From: Streptomyces sp. AC550_RSS872
GTDB lineage: Bacteria; Actinomycetota; Actinomycetes; Streptomycetales; Streptomycetaceae
Assembly (NCBI RefSeq): GCF_019049285.1
Contig: NZ_JAGMUL010000014.1
Location: forward strand, 54,299 to 118,298
DNA: 64,000 bases
Direction of reading: 5' to 3'
Position 1 is the stretch's first letter, and the number at the start of each line of letters is the position of its first letter. A program made the position numbers and the translations under genes. The notes beneath the pieces are model-generated. The model did no database searches. It had not been told where the DNA came from and was given only the letters and a program-made list of their open reading frames with translations. Below, in pieces: positions 51,575-60,973 of the stretch.

Positions 51575-53092
51575 ATGTGCGAGGACAACCACGCGGGCCA
51601 CGCGGGCCTGGGCAGACGCGCACTGTTCGTGACGGGAGCCGCCGCCGCGCTTACGTTGGGAACTGTGAGCTTCGCTTCAGCGGCCGACGGCAACCAGGAG
51701 ACGCGGACGGTACGCGGCACCCTGCCGCCCGGGGCCCCCGACTTCGTGTACGTACCGCTCGAAATCCCGTCCGGCGTAAGGGAGATCAAGGTCTCCTACA
51801 CCTACGAGAAGCCGTCCGTCCCGGCCGGCACCCCGGGCAACGCCCTCGACATCGGCATCTTCGACCAGCGCGGCACGGAGCTGGGCGGGAAGGGCTTCCG
51901 GGGCTGGTCGGGGGGCGCCAGGACCGAGTTCTTCATCCGGGCGGACGACGCGACGCCGGGATACATCCCGGGGCCGGTCCGGGAGGGCACGTGGTCCATC
52001 GCCCTCGGGCCCTACACGGTGGCGCCGCAGGGCCTGTCGTACGAGCTCACGATCACGCTGACGTACGGCGAGCCCGGCGAGGCCGTGAAGCCGACGTACC
52101 CGCCGGAGCGGGCGAAGGGCCGGGGCCGCGCCTGGTACCGGGGCGACTGCCACCTGCACTCCTGGTACTCCGACGGCCGCCGTACGCCCGCCGAGATCGC
52201 GGCGCTGGCGCGGGCGGCGGGCCTGGACTTCATCAACAGCTCGGAGCACAACACGCACTCGGCGCACGCGCACTGGGCCGACGTGGCGGGCGACGACCTG
52301 CTGGTGATGCTGGGCGAGGAGATCACGACCCGCAACGGCCACGTGGTGGCCCTCGGGGTCGAGCCGGGGACGTTCATCGACTGGCGCTACCGGGCCCGGG
52401 ACAACCGCTTCGGCCGGTTCGCCCGGCAGATCCGCAAGGCCGGCGGCCTCGTCGTGCCCGCCCACCCGCACGCCACCTGCGTCGGCTGCAACTGGAAGTT
52501 CGGCTTCGGCGAGGCGGACGCGGTCGAGGTGTGGAACGGGCCCTACACGCCGGACGACGAGGTGTCCCTGGCCGACTGGGACAGCATGCTGGTGGCCTCG
52601 GTGCGGGAGGGCCGTGACTGGATCCCGGCCATGGGCAACAGCGACGCCCACCGCGACCCGGACCCGGTCGGCAGCCCGCAGACGGTGGTCCTGGCCGACG
52701 ACCTGACGCGGGAGGCGATCCAGGAGGGCATCAAGGCGGGACGGTCGTACGTCGCCGAGTCGAAGAACGTCTCCCTGACCTTCGGTGTGTCCGGCGCGAA
52801 GGGCGAACACGCCGGCATCGGCGAGCGGCTGAAGGTCGACCGGAACGCCCCGGTCACGGTCCGCCTCGAGGCCTCGGGCGCCCCCCGCTGCACGGTCCGC
52901 TTCGTGACCGACCAGGGCGTCCTGTTCACCAGCCCGCCGCTGCCGGTGGCCGGTTCAGGGGTCGTGGAGTGGCGTACGACGCCCTCGTACGCGGCCTACG
53001 TACGGGCGGAGCTGCGTCACGAGGCGGCGGTGGGACCGCTGCCGGGGGTGTTGGCGGCGTTCACCAATCCGATCTTCCTGGGGCGTCAATAG
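51575..53092 (+). CDS. Tat-exported CehA/McbA-type PHP metallohydrolase
   Basis: A 505-residue protein from ATG 51575, GGGGAGC upstream. The signal has a twin arginine (GLGRRALFVTGAAAALTLG). An N-terminal beta domain (to about residue 180) precedes a PHP-type phosphoesterase domain with metal ligands in GDCHLHSWYSDG, NSSEHNTHS, VPAHPHATCVGC and MGNSDAHRDPD. A C-terminal beta domain ends it. Named relatives include carbaryl hydrolases, but most are uncharacterised phosphoesterases. It acts outside the cell and is divergent from the acyltransferase gene. Confidence 0.88.
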   Translation: MCEDNHAGHAGLGRRALFVTGAAAALTLGTVSFASAADGNQETRTVRGTLPPGAPDFVYVPLEIPSGVREIKVSYTYEKPSVPAGTPGNALDIGIFDQRGTELGGKGFRGWSGGARTEFFIRADDATPGYIPGPVREGTWSIALGPYTVAPQGLSYELTITLTYGEPGEAVKPTYPPERAKGRGRAWYRGDCHLHSWYSDGRRTPAEIAALARAAGLDFINSSEHNTHSAHAHWADVAGDDLLVMLGEEITTRNGHVVALGVEPGTFIDWRYRARDNRFGRFARQIRKAGGLVVPAHPHATCVGCNWKFGFGEADAVEVWNGPYTPDDEVSLADWDSMLVASVREGRDWIPAMGNSDAHRDPDPVGSPQTVVLADDLTREAIQEGIKAGRSYVAESKNVSLTFGVSGAKGEHAGIGERLKVDRNAPVTVRLEASGAPRCTVRFVTDQGVLFTSPPLPVAGSGVVEWRTTPSYAAYVRAELRHEAAVGPLPGVLAAFTNPIFLGRQ

Positions 53093-53298
53093 GGGCCAGG
53101 GTGTTCGACGTCCGCCTCATCCGGCCTGCCCGGGCTCGTTGTCGGCCGATGATGTCCATACTCAGCGCTGATCTCGGCCACGGGTCATCGCGATCACGCC
53201 AAGTTCGGCACACCATCCACCATCTATTGTCGGACGGGTCCTCGTCGCCATGTTTCGGCCACAGCTTCGAGCGGCTCTGGAGGCCGGCTGCGGAAGCG

Positions 53299-54126
53299 TC
53301 AGGGCATCGGCCCATCCCCCAGATCCGCCACCACCGCAGCATGGTCCGACGGCCAGATGCCATCGACCGGCCCGTCCCCCGCCCGCCGTACGCCCCGCAC
53401 ATCCCCCAGCCCGCCCGTCCCGGGCGGCCCCACGTGGATGTAGTCGATCCGTACGCCCGGCTCCGGGCCTGCCGCGACGTACGGGTTCGCGCGGTCCCAG
53501 GTGACCGCGGGCGCGGCCGGGTCGGCGTACTGCCAGGCGTCGAAGAAGACCTGGCCCGGCACGACCGGTGCGGTGCGGTTGCCGCCGAAGAGGCGGATCT
53601 CGTCGGAGTCGGGCCAGGCGTTGAAGTCGCCGGTGACGACCGTCGGGAAGGGGGTGTCGCCACGGTTCTCGGCGATGAACTCCGCGAGCGCGGTGACCTG
53701 GCGGCAGCGTATGGCCGAGGCGTGCAGGGCCGAGGTGAGGTGGGTGGTGAAGAAGGGGATGTCGTACGACGGCGTGGCCAGGCGGGTGAACAGGGCGAGG
53801 CGGCCGTCGTCGATATCGGAGGGGGCCGGGAGGCGCAGGGTGCGCCGCTCGGTGACCGGCCAGCGGCTCAGTACGGCGTTGCCGATGTCGACCGTGGGGT
53901 CGCCGATCCGGTGGCGCCAGCGCTCGGGGGCGGGTGAAGGGGCCCAGGCCCAGTGCATGCCGAGTTCGGATGCCAGCCATTCGGCCTGGTTCTCGCCGTC
54001 GGCGGCCCATACCTCCTGGAGGCCGACGACGTCCGGGCGCAGGTCGTGCAGCTCGGCGAGGATGGCTTTCTGCCGGGCCTCCCAGGGCCCGAAGCGCCAC
54101 CAGAGGTTCCAGGTCACGACCCTCAT
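53299..54126 (-). CDS. Endonuclease/exonuclease/phosphatase-family protein
   Basis: A 275-residue protein; I use ATG 54126 (MRVVTWNLWWRFGPWEARQ). EEP motifs are complete: TWNLWW, GLQEVWA (catalytic Glu), FFTTHLTS, VVTGDFNAWPDSDE and WPSDHAAVVADL. There is no signal peptide. Substrates range from DNA to phosphoinositides and sphingomyelin; none can be chosen here. The 53093-53298 stretch before it has no gene I can support. Confidence 0.9.
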   Translation of the reverse strand: MRVVTWNLWWRFGPWEARQKAILAELHDLRPDVVGLQEVWAADGENQAEWLASELGMHWAWAPSPAPERWRHRIGDPTVDIGNAVLSRWPVTERRTLRLPAPSDIDDGRLALFTRLATPSYDIPFFTTHLTSALHASAIRCRQVTALAEFIAENRGDTPFPTVVTGDFNAWPDSDEIRLFGGNRTAPVVPGQVFFDAWQYADPAAPAVTWDRANPYVAAGPEPGVRIDYIHVGPPGTGGLGDVRGVRRAGDGPVDGIWPSDHAAVVADLGDGPMP

Positions 54127-54227
54127 CCGCAGCCACCCGCTCTCGTCATGCCGCGTGGGGGACCATTGAAGCAACAGTTCGACGCTCGCGCCGTGCCACC
54201 CAGAACGAGACAGGAGATTCACACCCG

Positions 54228-54623
54228 ATGTCCCGCCTCTCCGACCTCAGATTCCGCGCCGCCACCACCTTCCAGCGCCGCGTCGGCAACCCGGTCCTGC
54301 GCCGCCTCCCCCTCCAGACCGTCCTGGAGACCACGGGCCGCTCCTCCGGCCTGCCCCGGCAGACACCGGTGGGCGGCCGCCGGGTCGGTGACTCCTTCTG
54401 GCTGGTCTCGGAGTTCGGGGACAAGTCCCAGTACGTCCGCAACATCAAGGCCGATCCGCGGGTGCGGGTGCGGATCAGGGGACGGTGGCACACCGGCACG
54501 GCCCATCTGCTGCCGGACGACGACCCGGTGGCGCGGCTGCGTTCCCTGCCCCGGTTCAACAGCGTCGGGGTCAGGGCGTTCGGGACGAATCTCCTGACGG
54601 TGCGCGTGGATCTGCACGGCTGA
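54228..54623 (+). CDS. F420H2-dependent nitroreductase/quinone reductase (Ddn-like)
   Basis: A 131-residue split-beta-barrel protein: LETTGRSSGLPRQTPVGGRR, FWLVSEFGDKSQYVRNIKAD and PRVRVRIRGRWHTGTAHLL. These are the DUF385/Ddn signatures whose basic and glycine residues hold the F420 phosphates. Relatives reduce quinones or nitroimidazoles with F420H2. FbiC, which makes the F420 chromophore, is encoded 4 kb away. GGAGATT precedes ATG 54228. Confidence 0.9.
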   Translation: MSRLSDLRFRAATTFQRRVGNPVLRRLPLQTVLETTGRSSGLPRQTPVGGRRVGDSFWLVSEFGDKSQYVRNIKADPRVRVRIRGRWHTGTAHLLPDDDPVARLRSLPRFNSVGVRAFGTNLLTVRVDLHG

Positions 54624-54629
54624 CGCCGG

Positions 54630-55412
54630 TCACACCACACGTGCGTCCAGCTCGGCCAGCAACCGCACAACCGCGTGCGGTGCCCGCAGGGTCGGGAAGT
54701 GGTCGCACTCCGGCTGCCGTACGAGACGGCACCCGGGGATGCGGGCGGCCATCTCCTCGTTGCAGCGGACCACTTCGGGCATGTCCTTCTCGCCGAGCAG
54801 AAGCGCACACGGCACGTTCAGCTCACCGAGCCGGTCGAAGGCCGGGGCCTCCTCGGTCTCGTGGCCGTAGGTGCTGAACCAGCCGGGGATCGCCGACCGC
54901 AGCTGCTCGGCGGCAGCGGTGTCGGGGGCGGTGCCCGCCGCGCCCCAGACGCGCAGGCCGAGGGCGACCACGGCGTCCATGTCGCCGTCCTGGGCGAGCT
55001 TCCCGATCTGCCCGACCAGCTCCTGCGACTCCAGGCCCGGATAGCCGTTGACGCCCGGGACCAGCAGGCCCAGAGCGGCCACCCGGCCGGGGTCGTCCAA
55101 CGTGAAGGTGACCGCGGTCCTGCCGCCCATGCTCGTGCCGACCAGCACCACCCGGGCCAGACCGAAGTGGTCCAGGACGCTCCTCAGGTCCTCGCTCTGG
55201 GTGTACGACGTCGTCGGCGCCGGGGACCGGCCGTAGCCGCGGGCGTCGTACCGGATGACGCGGTGCCGCTCCAGCAGGGCGGGCAGCACCGGCTCCCAGA
55301 TGCGGGAGTCCCCGACACCCGGGTGCAGCAGCACCATCGTCGGGCCGTCCCCCGCCTCCCCCGAGTCGTCCGCCCAGACCGCACCGTCCCTGACCCGCAC
55401 CATCTGCTCCAT
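54630..55412 (-). CDS. Alpha/beta hydrolase
   Basis: A 260-residue protein from ATG 55412 (an earlier in-frame start exists at 55445). MVLLHPGVGDSRIW gives the oxyanion region, LVGTSMGGRTAVTF the Ser nucleophile elbow, LLGEKDMPEVV the acid and CDHFPTLR the His. It resembles 3-oxoadipate enol-lactonase-type hydrolases. It converges on the Ddn-like gene with 6 bp between stops. Substrate unknown. Confidence 0.9.
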   Translation of the reverse strand: MEQMVRVRDGAVWADDSGEAGDGPTMVLLHPGVGDSRIWEPVLPALLERHRVIRYDARGYGRSPAPTTSYTQSEDLRSVLDHFGLARVVLVGTSMGGRTAVTFTLDDPGRVAALGLLVPGVNGYPGLESQELVGQIGKLAQDGDMDAVVALGLRVWGAAGTAPDTAAAEQLRSAIPGWFSTYGHETEEAPAFDRLGELNVPCALLLGEKDMPEVVRCNEEMAARIPGCRLVRQPECDHFPTLRAPHAVVRLLAELDARVV

Positions 55413-55459
55413 GGGGCGACTGTGCCCAACTCGCCCTCCCGGCACCAGTCATCGGCCGG

Positions 55460-56956
55460 TCAACCGGGCCACACGATGGCCTGCACCTCGCTGTACGCAT
55501 GCAGCGCGTACGACCCGACGTCCCGCCCCACCCCACTCTTCTTGAACCCCCCGAACGGCGCCTCCATATTCCGCCCGACCGTGTTGATCCCGACCCCGCC
55601 GGCCCGCAGCCGCCGCGCGACCCGGAAGGCGCGGGCCACGTCGCCGGACCAGACGTAGTCGATCAGGCCGTACTCCGTGTCGTTGGCGAGGGCGATGCCC
55701 TCTTCCTCCTCGTCGAAGGGGATGACGGAGACGACGGGCCCGAAGATCTCCTCCCGGGCGACGCGCATGTCGTTGGTGCAGTCGGCGAGGAGGGTGGGCG
55801 CGACGTAGAACCCCGTCCCGTACGGCGGCCGTTCGCCCCCCGCCACCACCACGGCACCTTCCTTCCGGCCCGTTTCCACGTACGACTCCACCCGGTCCCG
55901 GTGCTCCGCCGAGATCACCGGCCCCACGACCGTGCCCGCCTCACGCGGATCCCCGACCGTCAACCGCCCGGCGTACGCCGCCAGTTGCCCGACCAGCCGG
56001 TCGTACACGCCGCGCTGGGCCAGCACCCGCGTCGGCGCCGTGCAGATCTGCCCGCTGTAGAAGGAGAACGTCGTCCCGATCCCGGCCACCGCCGACCCGA
56101 CGTCCGCGTCGTCGAAGACGACCGCCGCGCCCTTCCCGCCGAGCTCCATCAGCTGGCGTTTCATGTCCCGCCCGCACACCTCGGCGATGCGCTGCCCGAC
56201 CGCCGTGGACCCGGTGAAGCTCACCATGTCGACGTCCGGGGAGCTGACGGCCGCCTCGCCGACCTCGACCGCCCGGCCGGAGACGACGTTCACGACACCC
56301 GCCGGCACGCCCGCCGCCTCCAGCGCCTCCGCCATCCGGTAGACGGACAGCGGGTCCTGCGGCGCCGGCTTCACGACGACCGTGTTGCCCATGGCCAGCG
56401 CGGGGGCGATCTTGCCGGCCGGGTTGGCCCACGGGTTGTTGTACGAGGTGATGCAGGTGACGACCCCGACCGGCTGACGGACCGCCAGCGCGCCCATCAC
56501 CCCGGCCCTCCCCTCCCCCACTGCCTTGAAGGCGTGGGAGGCACCCCCATGCCCGGCCTCGTTGATCTGCGGCGGGATGGCCCACTCGGCGGGCTCCACG
56601 CGCGCGTACCGCCGGAACCGGGCGGCGCCCACACCCACCTGCATGCCCCGCGCCGTGCCGATGGTCGCCCCGGTCTCGGCCTGGGCGAGTTCGGCGTACG
56701 CCGCGAACCGCTCGCCGATGATCTGCGCCGTACGGGCCAGCACCGCCGCCCGCTCCTCCGGTGTCGTACGCGACCACGGCCCGAAGGCCTCGCGGGCCGC
56801 GGCGCAGGCCGCGTGCACCTGATCCCGCGAGGCCTCCGGCGCCCACCCGACGGTCTCCTCGGAGGCCGGGTCGACGACGCCGTAGTACCCGCCCTCCGGC
56901 TCCAGCCATGAGCCCCCGACGAACAGCCGCTGCCGCCCGGCCCCTTCGACGCTCAC
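55460..56956 (-). CDS. Aldehyde dehydrogenase
   Basis: A 498-residue protein from GTG 56956, which overlaps the stop of the amidohydrolase gene by 4 bp (GTGA), so they are co-translated. Motifs: PWANPAGKIAPALAMGNTVV, SFTGSTAVGQ (coenzyme loop), general base E271 (LMELGGKGA) and nucleophile C305 (SGQICTAPTR). It oxidises an aldehyde to its acid with NAD(P). With the amidohydrolase, LLM oxidoreductase and SDR it forms a catabolic-looking cluster; the aldehyde is unknown. Confidence 0.95.
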   Translation of the reverse strand: MSVEGAGRQRLFVGGSWLEPEGGYYGVVDPASEETVGWAPEASRDQVHAACAAAREAFGPWSRTTPEERAAVLARTAQIIGERFAAYAELAQAETGATIGTARGMQVGVGAARFRRYARVEPAEWAIPPQINEAGHGGASHAFKAVGEGRAGVMGALAVRQPVGVVTCITSYNNPWANPAGKIAPALAMGNTVVVKPAPQDPLSVYRMAEALEAAGVPAGVVNVVSGRAVEVGEAAVSSPDVDMVSFTGSTAVGQRIAEVCGRDMKRQLMELGGKGAAVVFDDADVGSAVAGIGTTFSFYSGQICTAPTRVLAQRGVYDRLVGQLAAYAGRLTVGDPREAGTVVGPVISAEHRDRVESYVETGRKEGAVVVAGGERPPYGTGFYVAPTLLADCTNDMRVAREEIFGPVVSVIPFDEEEEGIALANDTEYGLIDYVWSGDVARAFRVARRLRAGGVGINTVGRNMEAPFGGFKKSGVGRDVGSYALHAYSEVQAIVWPG

Positions 56957-58683
56957 CTGGTGGCCACCGTCCTGGTGTCCCGCCCGGACCGCAGCACACG
57001 CCCGGGCACGGCCCCGGTCACCACGTCGTCCCGGATCGCCTCGACGCCGTTGACCCACACGGCGCGCACTCCGAGCGCCTTGGAGTCCAGCCGTGGGCTG
57101 TCACCGGGCAGGTCGTGCACCAGGGTGGCCGTACCCGCGTCGATCCGCTCCGGGTCGAACAGCACCAGGTCGGCATGGAAGCCCTCCGCGATCCTCCCCC
57201 GCTCACGCAGCCCGAACAGCCGCGCCGGATCATCGGTCAGCATCTTCACCGCCTGCTCCAGCCCCACCAGCTTCCGTCCGCGCAGACAGTCCCCGAGGAA
57301 CCGTGTCGTGTACGGCGCCCCGCACATCCGGTCCAGATGCGCCCCTGCGTCGGATCCACCGAGCATGACGTCCTCGTGCTGCCAGGTCTCGGCGCGCAGG
57401 GTCCAGGAGGCGGGGTCGTTGTCGGTGGGCATGGGCCACAGGACGGTGCGCAGATCGTCGGCGGCGCAGATCTCCACCAGGCACGCGAAGGGTTCCTGCC
57501 CGCGCTCCCGCGCGATGTCCTCCACGACCCGCCCGCTCAGCCCGCGGTTCGCCTCGCTGTAGGTGTCCCCGATGACGTACCGCCCGAAGTTCGTCAGCCG
57601 CCGGAAGACGCCCGCCTCCTTCGACTGCGCATGCCGGAGCAGCTCGGCCTGGAGGCCGGGTTCGCGCAGCCTGGCGATCCGCTCGGGCACGGGCAGCGCG
57701 AGGACCGGCCCCCAGCCGGGGATGAGGTTCAGGGCGCAGAAAGTGCCCAGGGACATGTTCATCGGCGTGAGGATCGGCATGGTGAGGGCCACCACGCGTC
57801 CGCCCGCCTTCCGGGCCCGCTCACTGGCGAGCAGCTGCCGCGGCACCCGCTCCGGAACGGCGGCGTCGATGGTCAGGACGTTCCAGTTCAGCGGCCGTCC
57901 GGCAGCCGCGCTCATCTCGACGAACAGGTCGATCTCGGCGTCGCTGAACTGGTCCAGGCACCCCGCGACGATCGCCTCGATCTGCGTCCCCTCGTGCTCG
58001 CCGACCGCCCGCGACATCGCCAGCAGCTCCTCCGGCAGGGCGTGCCGGGAGGCCACCGGCTTCCCGTCGCCGTCGGAGTGGCTCGACGACTGGGTGGTGG
58101 AGAAGCCCCAGGCACCGGCGTCCATGGCGTCGTGCAACAGCCGCAGCATCGCGTCGAGCTGCTCACCGCTCGGCTGCCCACCGACCGCCTCCGGCCCCAT
58201 CACGTACCGCCGCAACGCGCAATGCCCCACCATGAACCCGGCGTTGACCGCGATCCGCCCTTCGAGCGCGTCCAGATACTCCCCGAACGAACTCCAACTC
58301 CAGGGCGCCCCTTCTTCGAGCGAGACCAACGACATCCCCTCGACCTTGGACATCATGCGCCGGGTGTAGTCCGCGTCATCGGGCCGCTCCGGATTCAGCG
58401 GCGCGAGCGTGAACCCACAGTTTCCGGCGGCCACGGTGGTCACGCCGTGATTGAGGGAGGGGGTGGCGTACGGGTCCCAGAAGAGCTGGGCGTCGTAGTG
58501 CGTGTGCGGATCGACGAAGCCGGGGGCGAGGACGAGCCCGTCGGCGTCCTCGGTGCTGCGGGCCGACTCGGTGATCTCCCCGATTACGGCGATACGACCG
58601 CCGAGGATGCCGACGTCGGCGGTACGAGCGGGAGCGCCGGTCCCGTCGACAACGGTCGCCCCCTTGATGACGTGATCGAGCAT
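56953..58683 (-). CDS. D-aminoacylase-type amidohydrolase
   Basis: A 576-residue protein from ATG 58683 with GGAGG upstream. N-terminal beta domain, then GFVDPHTHYDAQLFWDP (HxH metal ligands), GNCGFTLAPL, a long insertion, and GGSDAGAHLDR near residue 450. This is the N-acyl-D-amino-acid deacylase/dihydropyrimidinase-like branch of the amidohydrolase superfamily. It hydrolyses an amide or cyclic amide. First gene of the pair with the aldehyde dehydrogenase; a 116-bp inverted-repeat element begins 38 bp upstream of its start, so the promoter may lie within it. Confidence 0.92.
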   Translation of the reverse strand: MLDHVIKGATVVDGTGAPARTADVGILGGRIAVIGEITESARSTEDADGLVLAPGFVDPHTHYDAQLFWDPYATPSLNHGVTTVAAGNCGFTLAPLNPERPDDADYTRRMMSKVEGMSLVSLEEGAPWSWSSFGEYLDALEGRIAVNAGFMVGHCALRRYVMGPEAVGGQPSGEQLDAMLRLLHDAMDAGAWGFSTTQSSSHSDGDGKPVASRHALPEELLAMSRAVGEHEGTQIEAIVAGCLDQFSDAEIDLFVEMSAAAGRPLNWNVLTIDAAVPERVPRQLLASERARKAGGRVVALTMPILTPMNMSLGTFCALNLIPGWGPVLALPVPERIARLREPGLQAELLRHAQSKEAGVFRRLTNFGRYVIGDTYSEANRGLSGRVVEDIARERGQEPFACLVEICAADDLRTVLWPMPTDNDPASWTLRAETWQHEDVMLGGSDAGAHLDRMCGAPYTTRFLGDCLRGRKLVGLEQAVKMLTDDPARLFGLRERGRIAEGFHADLVLFDPERIDAGTATLVHDLPGDSPRLDSKALGVRAVWVNGVEAIRDDVVTGAVPGRVLRSGRDTRTVATR

Positions 58684-58720
58684 GAACGTTGCCTCCTTGA
58701 ACTCCGGGCCGTCTTGCCCG

Positions 58721-58836
58721 CCTAGGGCGTGTTGCGAAAGTCCCGTCGTCCGCCCGAAGGGCGGGCCGGGCGGCGTGCGGCGAGAGGGCGTGCCAGACGC
58801 CGCCCGGCAGGCGGGACTTTCGCAACACGCCCTAGG
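58721..58836. mobile_element. 116-bp miniature inverted-repeat element
   Basis: Perfect 25-bp terminal inverted repeats: left arm 58721-58745 starts CCTAGGGCGTGTTGCGAAAG and right arm 58812-58836 is its exact complement. The 66-bp core is G/C-rich with no coding. A diverged solo right arm lies at 22204. Size, symmetry and CCTAGG ends fit a MITE, and its position just upstream of the amidohydrolase could supply a hairpin or promoter. Confidence 0.85.
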
Positions 58837-58890
58837 GGCGCGGGACTCCGTTGAATCTGCGGCTACCGCCACGCGGGCGCGACCAGCCAC
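58835..58890 (+). repeat. Dispersed repeat, copy 2
   Basis: GGGGCGCGGGAC, ATCTGCGGCT, CGCGGGCGCGACCAGCC, same order as at 20639-20690. It adjoins the right end of the MITE. Confidence 0.75.
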
Positions 58891-58932
58891 AGACCACCGG
58901 CACCCGCGAACGCATCCACACCCCCACGGCGA

Positions 58933-60051
58933 TCAGGCGCCCTGCCGGAAACGGGACGTCCGATGCACAGGATCCGTATCGATCTTCGGAATCACGTGCT
59001 CCCCGATCAGCCGAATCGTCCGCAACGTCTCCTCCTTCGGCACCCCCACCGGCAACCCGAAGCTCAACTGATCCGCCCCCGCCTGCTCCCACCGCTTGCA
59101 CTGCGTGAGCACCTCATCCGGATCCCCGCAGATCAACAGCTCCTCCTCGATGAGAAGCTCCACGAACTCCGGCGTGTATTCCGGCAACGTCTCCGGCCAC
59201 ACAGGGAAGCCCTCAGGCCGAGGGAAGGTGTCGTGGTACCGGAACACCAGCGACGGCAGATAGTGCAACCCACCCCGCACCGCGATCTCGATCGCCTCGG
59301 CATGCGTCGGCGCACAGATCGCCGTGGTCGTCACCATCACGTTGTCGTTGACGAAGTCCCCGATCGGCTCCGCGTTCACGACCGCCGTCTTGTACTGCTC
59401 CAGCACCCACTCCATGTCGGCGACCTTCTGCACACTGAACCCGAGCACCCCGAGCCCCTTCTTCGCGGCCATCGCGTACGACGGCGGCGACCCGGCGGCG
59501 TACCACATCGCGGGGTGCGACTTCCCGTACGGCTTGGGCAGCACCTTGCGCGGCGGCAGCGACCAGTGCTTGCCCTGGAAGCCGACGTACTCGTCCTGGA
59601 GCCACATCTTGGGGAACTCGGCGATGGTCTCTTCCCAGATCTCCTTGGTGTAGTTCATATCGGTCACGCCCGGTATGAACCCGAGGATCTCGTGCGAGCC
59701 GGCACCCCGTCCCGAGCCGAACTCGAAGCGGTTCTGCGAGAGGTGGTCGAGCATGGCGACCTTCTCGGCCACCTTGACCGGGTGGTTGACCTGGGCGAGC
59801 GGGTTGAAGATGCCGGAGCCCAGGTGGATCCGTTCCGTCGCGTGCGCGAGGTACCCGAGGTACACGTCGTTGGCGGAGAGGTGCGAGTACTCCTCCAGGA
59901 AGTGGTGCTCCGACGCCCAGGCGTACTTGAAGCCCGACTTGTCCGCCTGGATGACGTACTCGGTCTCCTCCATCAGCGCCTTGTGCTCGGCGAGCGGGTC
60001 GGTCTCGGCGCGCTTGCCCACGTATCCCTGTACAAAGAGCCCGAATTCCAA
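58933..60051 (-). CDS. LLM-class flavin- or F420-dependent oxidoreductase
   Basis: A 372-residue luciferase-like barrel; TTG 60051 is the apparent start, giving MEFGLFVQGYVGK, typical of the family. Other motifs: FKYAWASEHHFLEEYSHLSA (active-site His pair), IHLGSGIFNPLAQVNHPVKV and EFGSGRGAGSHEI. It may be a two-component monooxygenase using FMNH2 or an F420-dependent dehydrogenase; FbiC nearby shows that F420 is available. A CTGAC-N5-GTCAG site lies 32 bp upstream. The ribosome site (GGGGACGG) is somewhat distant. Confidence 0.9.
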   Translation of the reverse strand: MEFGLFVQGYVGKRAETDPLAEHKALMEETEYVIQADKSGFKYAWASEHHFLEEYSHLSANDVYLGYLAHATERIHLGSGIFNPLAQVNHPVKVAEKVAMLDHLSQNRFEFGSGRGAGSHEILGFIPGVTDMNYTKEIWEETIAEFPKMWLQDEYVGFQGKHWSLPPRKVLPKPYGKSHPAMWYAAGSPPSYAMAAKKGLGVLGFSVQKVADMEWVLEQYKTAVVNAEPIGDFVNDNVMVTTTAICAPTHAEAIEIAVRGGLHYLPSLVFRYHDTFPRPEGFPVWPETLPEYTPEFVELLIEEELLICGDPDEVLTQCKRWEQAGADQLSFGLPVGVPKEETLRTIRLIGEHVIPKIDTDPVHRTSRFRQGA

Positions 60052-60082
60052 GGAGGTTCACCGTCCCCGGTCACGAAGATTT

Positions 60083-60097
60083 CTGACGCACCGTCAG
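60083..60097. promoter_or_regulatory. CTGAC-N5-GTCAG palindrome, site 2
   Basis: CTGACGCACCGTCAG, 6-bp perfect arms, 32 bp upstream of the LLM start. Confidence 0.75.
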
Positions 60098-60138
60098 TTT
60101 TGATGCACTGTGGCATCGGCGGCATGGCGGGTCAATAG

Positions 60139-60153
60139 CTGACGGCCAGTCAG
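60139..60153. promoter_or_regulatory. CTGAC-N5-GTCAG palindrome, site 3
   Basis: CTGACGGCCAGTCAG, straddling the stop codon of the SDR gene and 88 bp upstream of the LLM start, 56 bp centre-to-centre from site 2. Two sites this close could hold cooperating dimers. Confidence 0.65.
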
Positions 60154-60920
60154 ATGACGCTGACGCCCGCCAGCCACCCGCCGTCGATCACGAACGGCTG
60201 CCCGGTGATGTACGACGAGTCGTCGCACGTCAGGAACAGCGCCAGCCGCGCCACCTCCTGCGGCCTCCCGATCCGGCCGAGCGGCACCAGCTTGCGGTAG
60301 AGCCCGTCGAGGGCCCGCGACGTCTCCTCGGCGTCCGCCTCCGGATCCAGCAGCGAGGGGTTGGACATGGCGGTGTCGATCGCGCCGGGGCACATGGCGT
60401 TGACCCGGATGCCGCGGGGCGCCAGCTCCAGGGCGGCGACCCGGGTGAGGCCGAGGATCGCGTGCTTGGTGGCGGCGTACGTCCCCACGGCCGCCATACC
60501 GGTCACCGCGGTGTACGAGGCCGTGTTGACGATGGTGCCGCCGTCGGCCATCTCCGGGGCTACGGTCTTGACGCCGAGGAAGCAGCCGACCTGGTTGACC
60601 CGTACGACCTGCATGAACTCCTCGAGGGGCGTGTCGACGAGGGCGTTGAAGCGCAGGATGCCGGCGTTGTTGACCAGCCCGTCGACCTGGCCGTAGGCCT
60701 CGCGTGCGGCGGCGACGGCGGCCTGCCAGTCGGCCTCCAGACCCACGTCGAGATGGACGTACAGCGCGCCTATCTCCTCGGCGAGGGCCTCGCCCTGGTC
60801 GTCGAGCACATCGGCGACGACGACGCCCGCACCCTCCGCGGCGAACAGCCGCGCCTCCTGCTCCCCCTGTCCGCGCGCCGCCCCGGTGACGATGACGACC
60901 CGTCCGTCGAGCTTGCCCAT
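60150..60920 (-). CDS. Short-chain dehydrogenase/reductase
   Basis: A 256-residue classical SDR from ATG 60920 (AAGGGGCC upstream): [32 protein letters not shown], catalytic Ser ([10 protein letters not shown]), YAATK and [12 protein letters not shown]. It uses NAD(H) judging by the Asp after the Rossmann strand (VVADVLD). It precedes the LLM gene by 98 bp on the same strand and has a matching palindrome 54 bp upstream of its start. Confidence 0.94.
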   Translation of the reverse strand: MGKLDGRVVIVTGAARGQGEQEARLFAAEGAGVVVADVLDDQGEALAEEIGALYVHLDVGLEADWQAAVAAAREAYGQVDGLVNNAGILRFNALVDTPLEEFMQVVRVNQVGCFLGVKTVAPEMADGGTIVNTASYTAVTGMAAVGTYAATKHAILGLTRVAALELAPRGIRVNAMCPGAIDTAMSNPSLLDPEADAEETSRALDGLYRKLVPLGRIGRPQEVARLALFLTCDDSSYITGQPFVIDGGWLAGVSVI

Positions 60921-60973
60921 TGCGGCCCCCTTCAGCCGGTGGACACGGTGGACTCCGCATCGTAGCGGCATAC

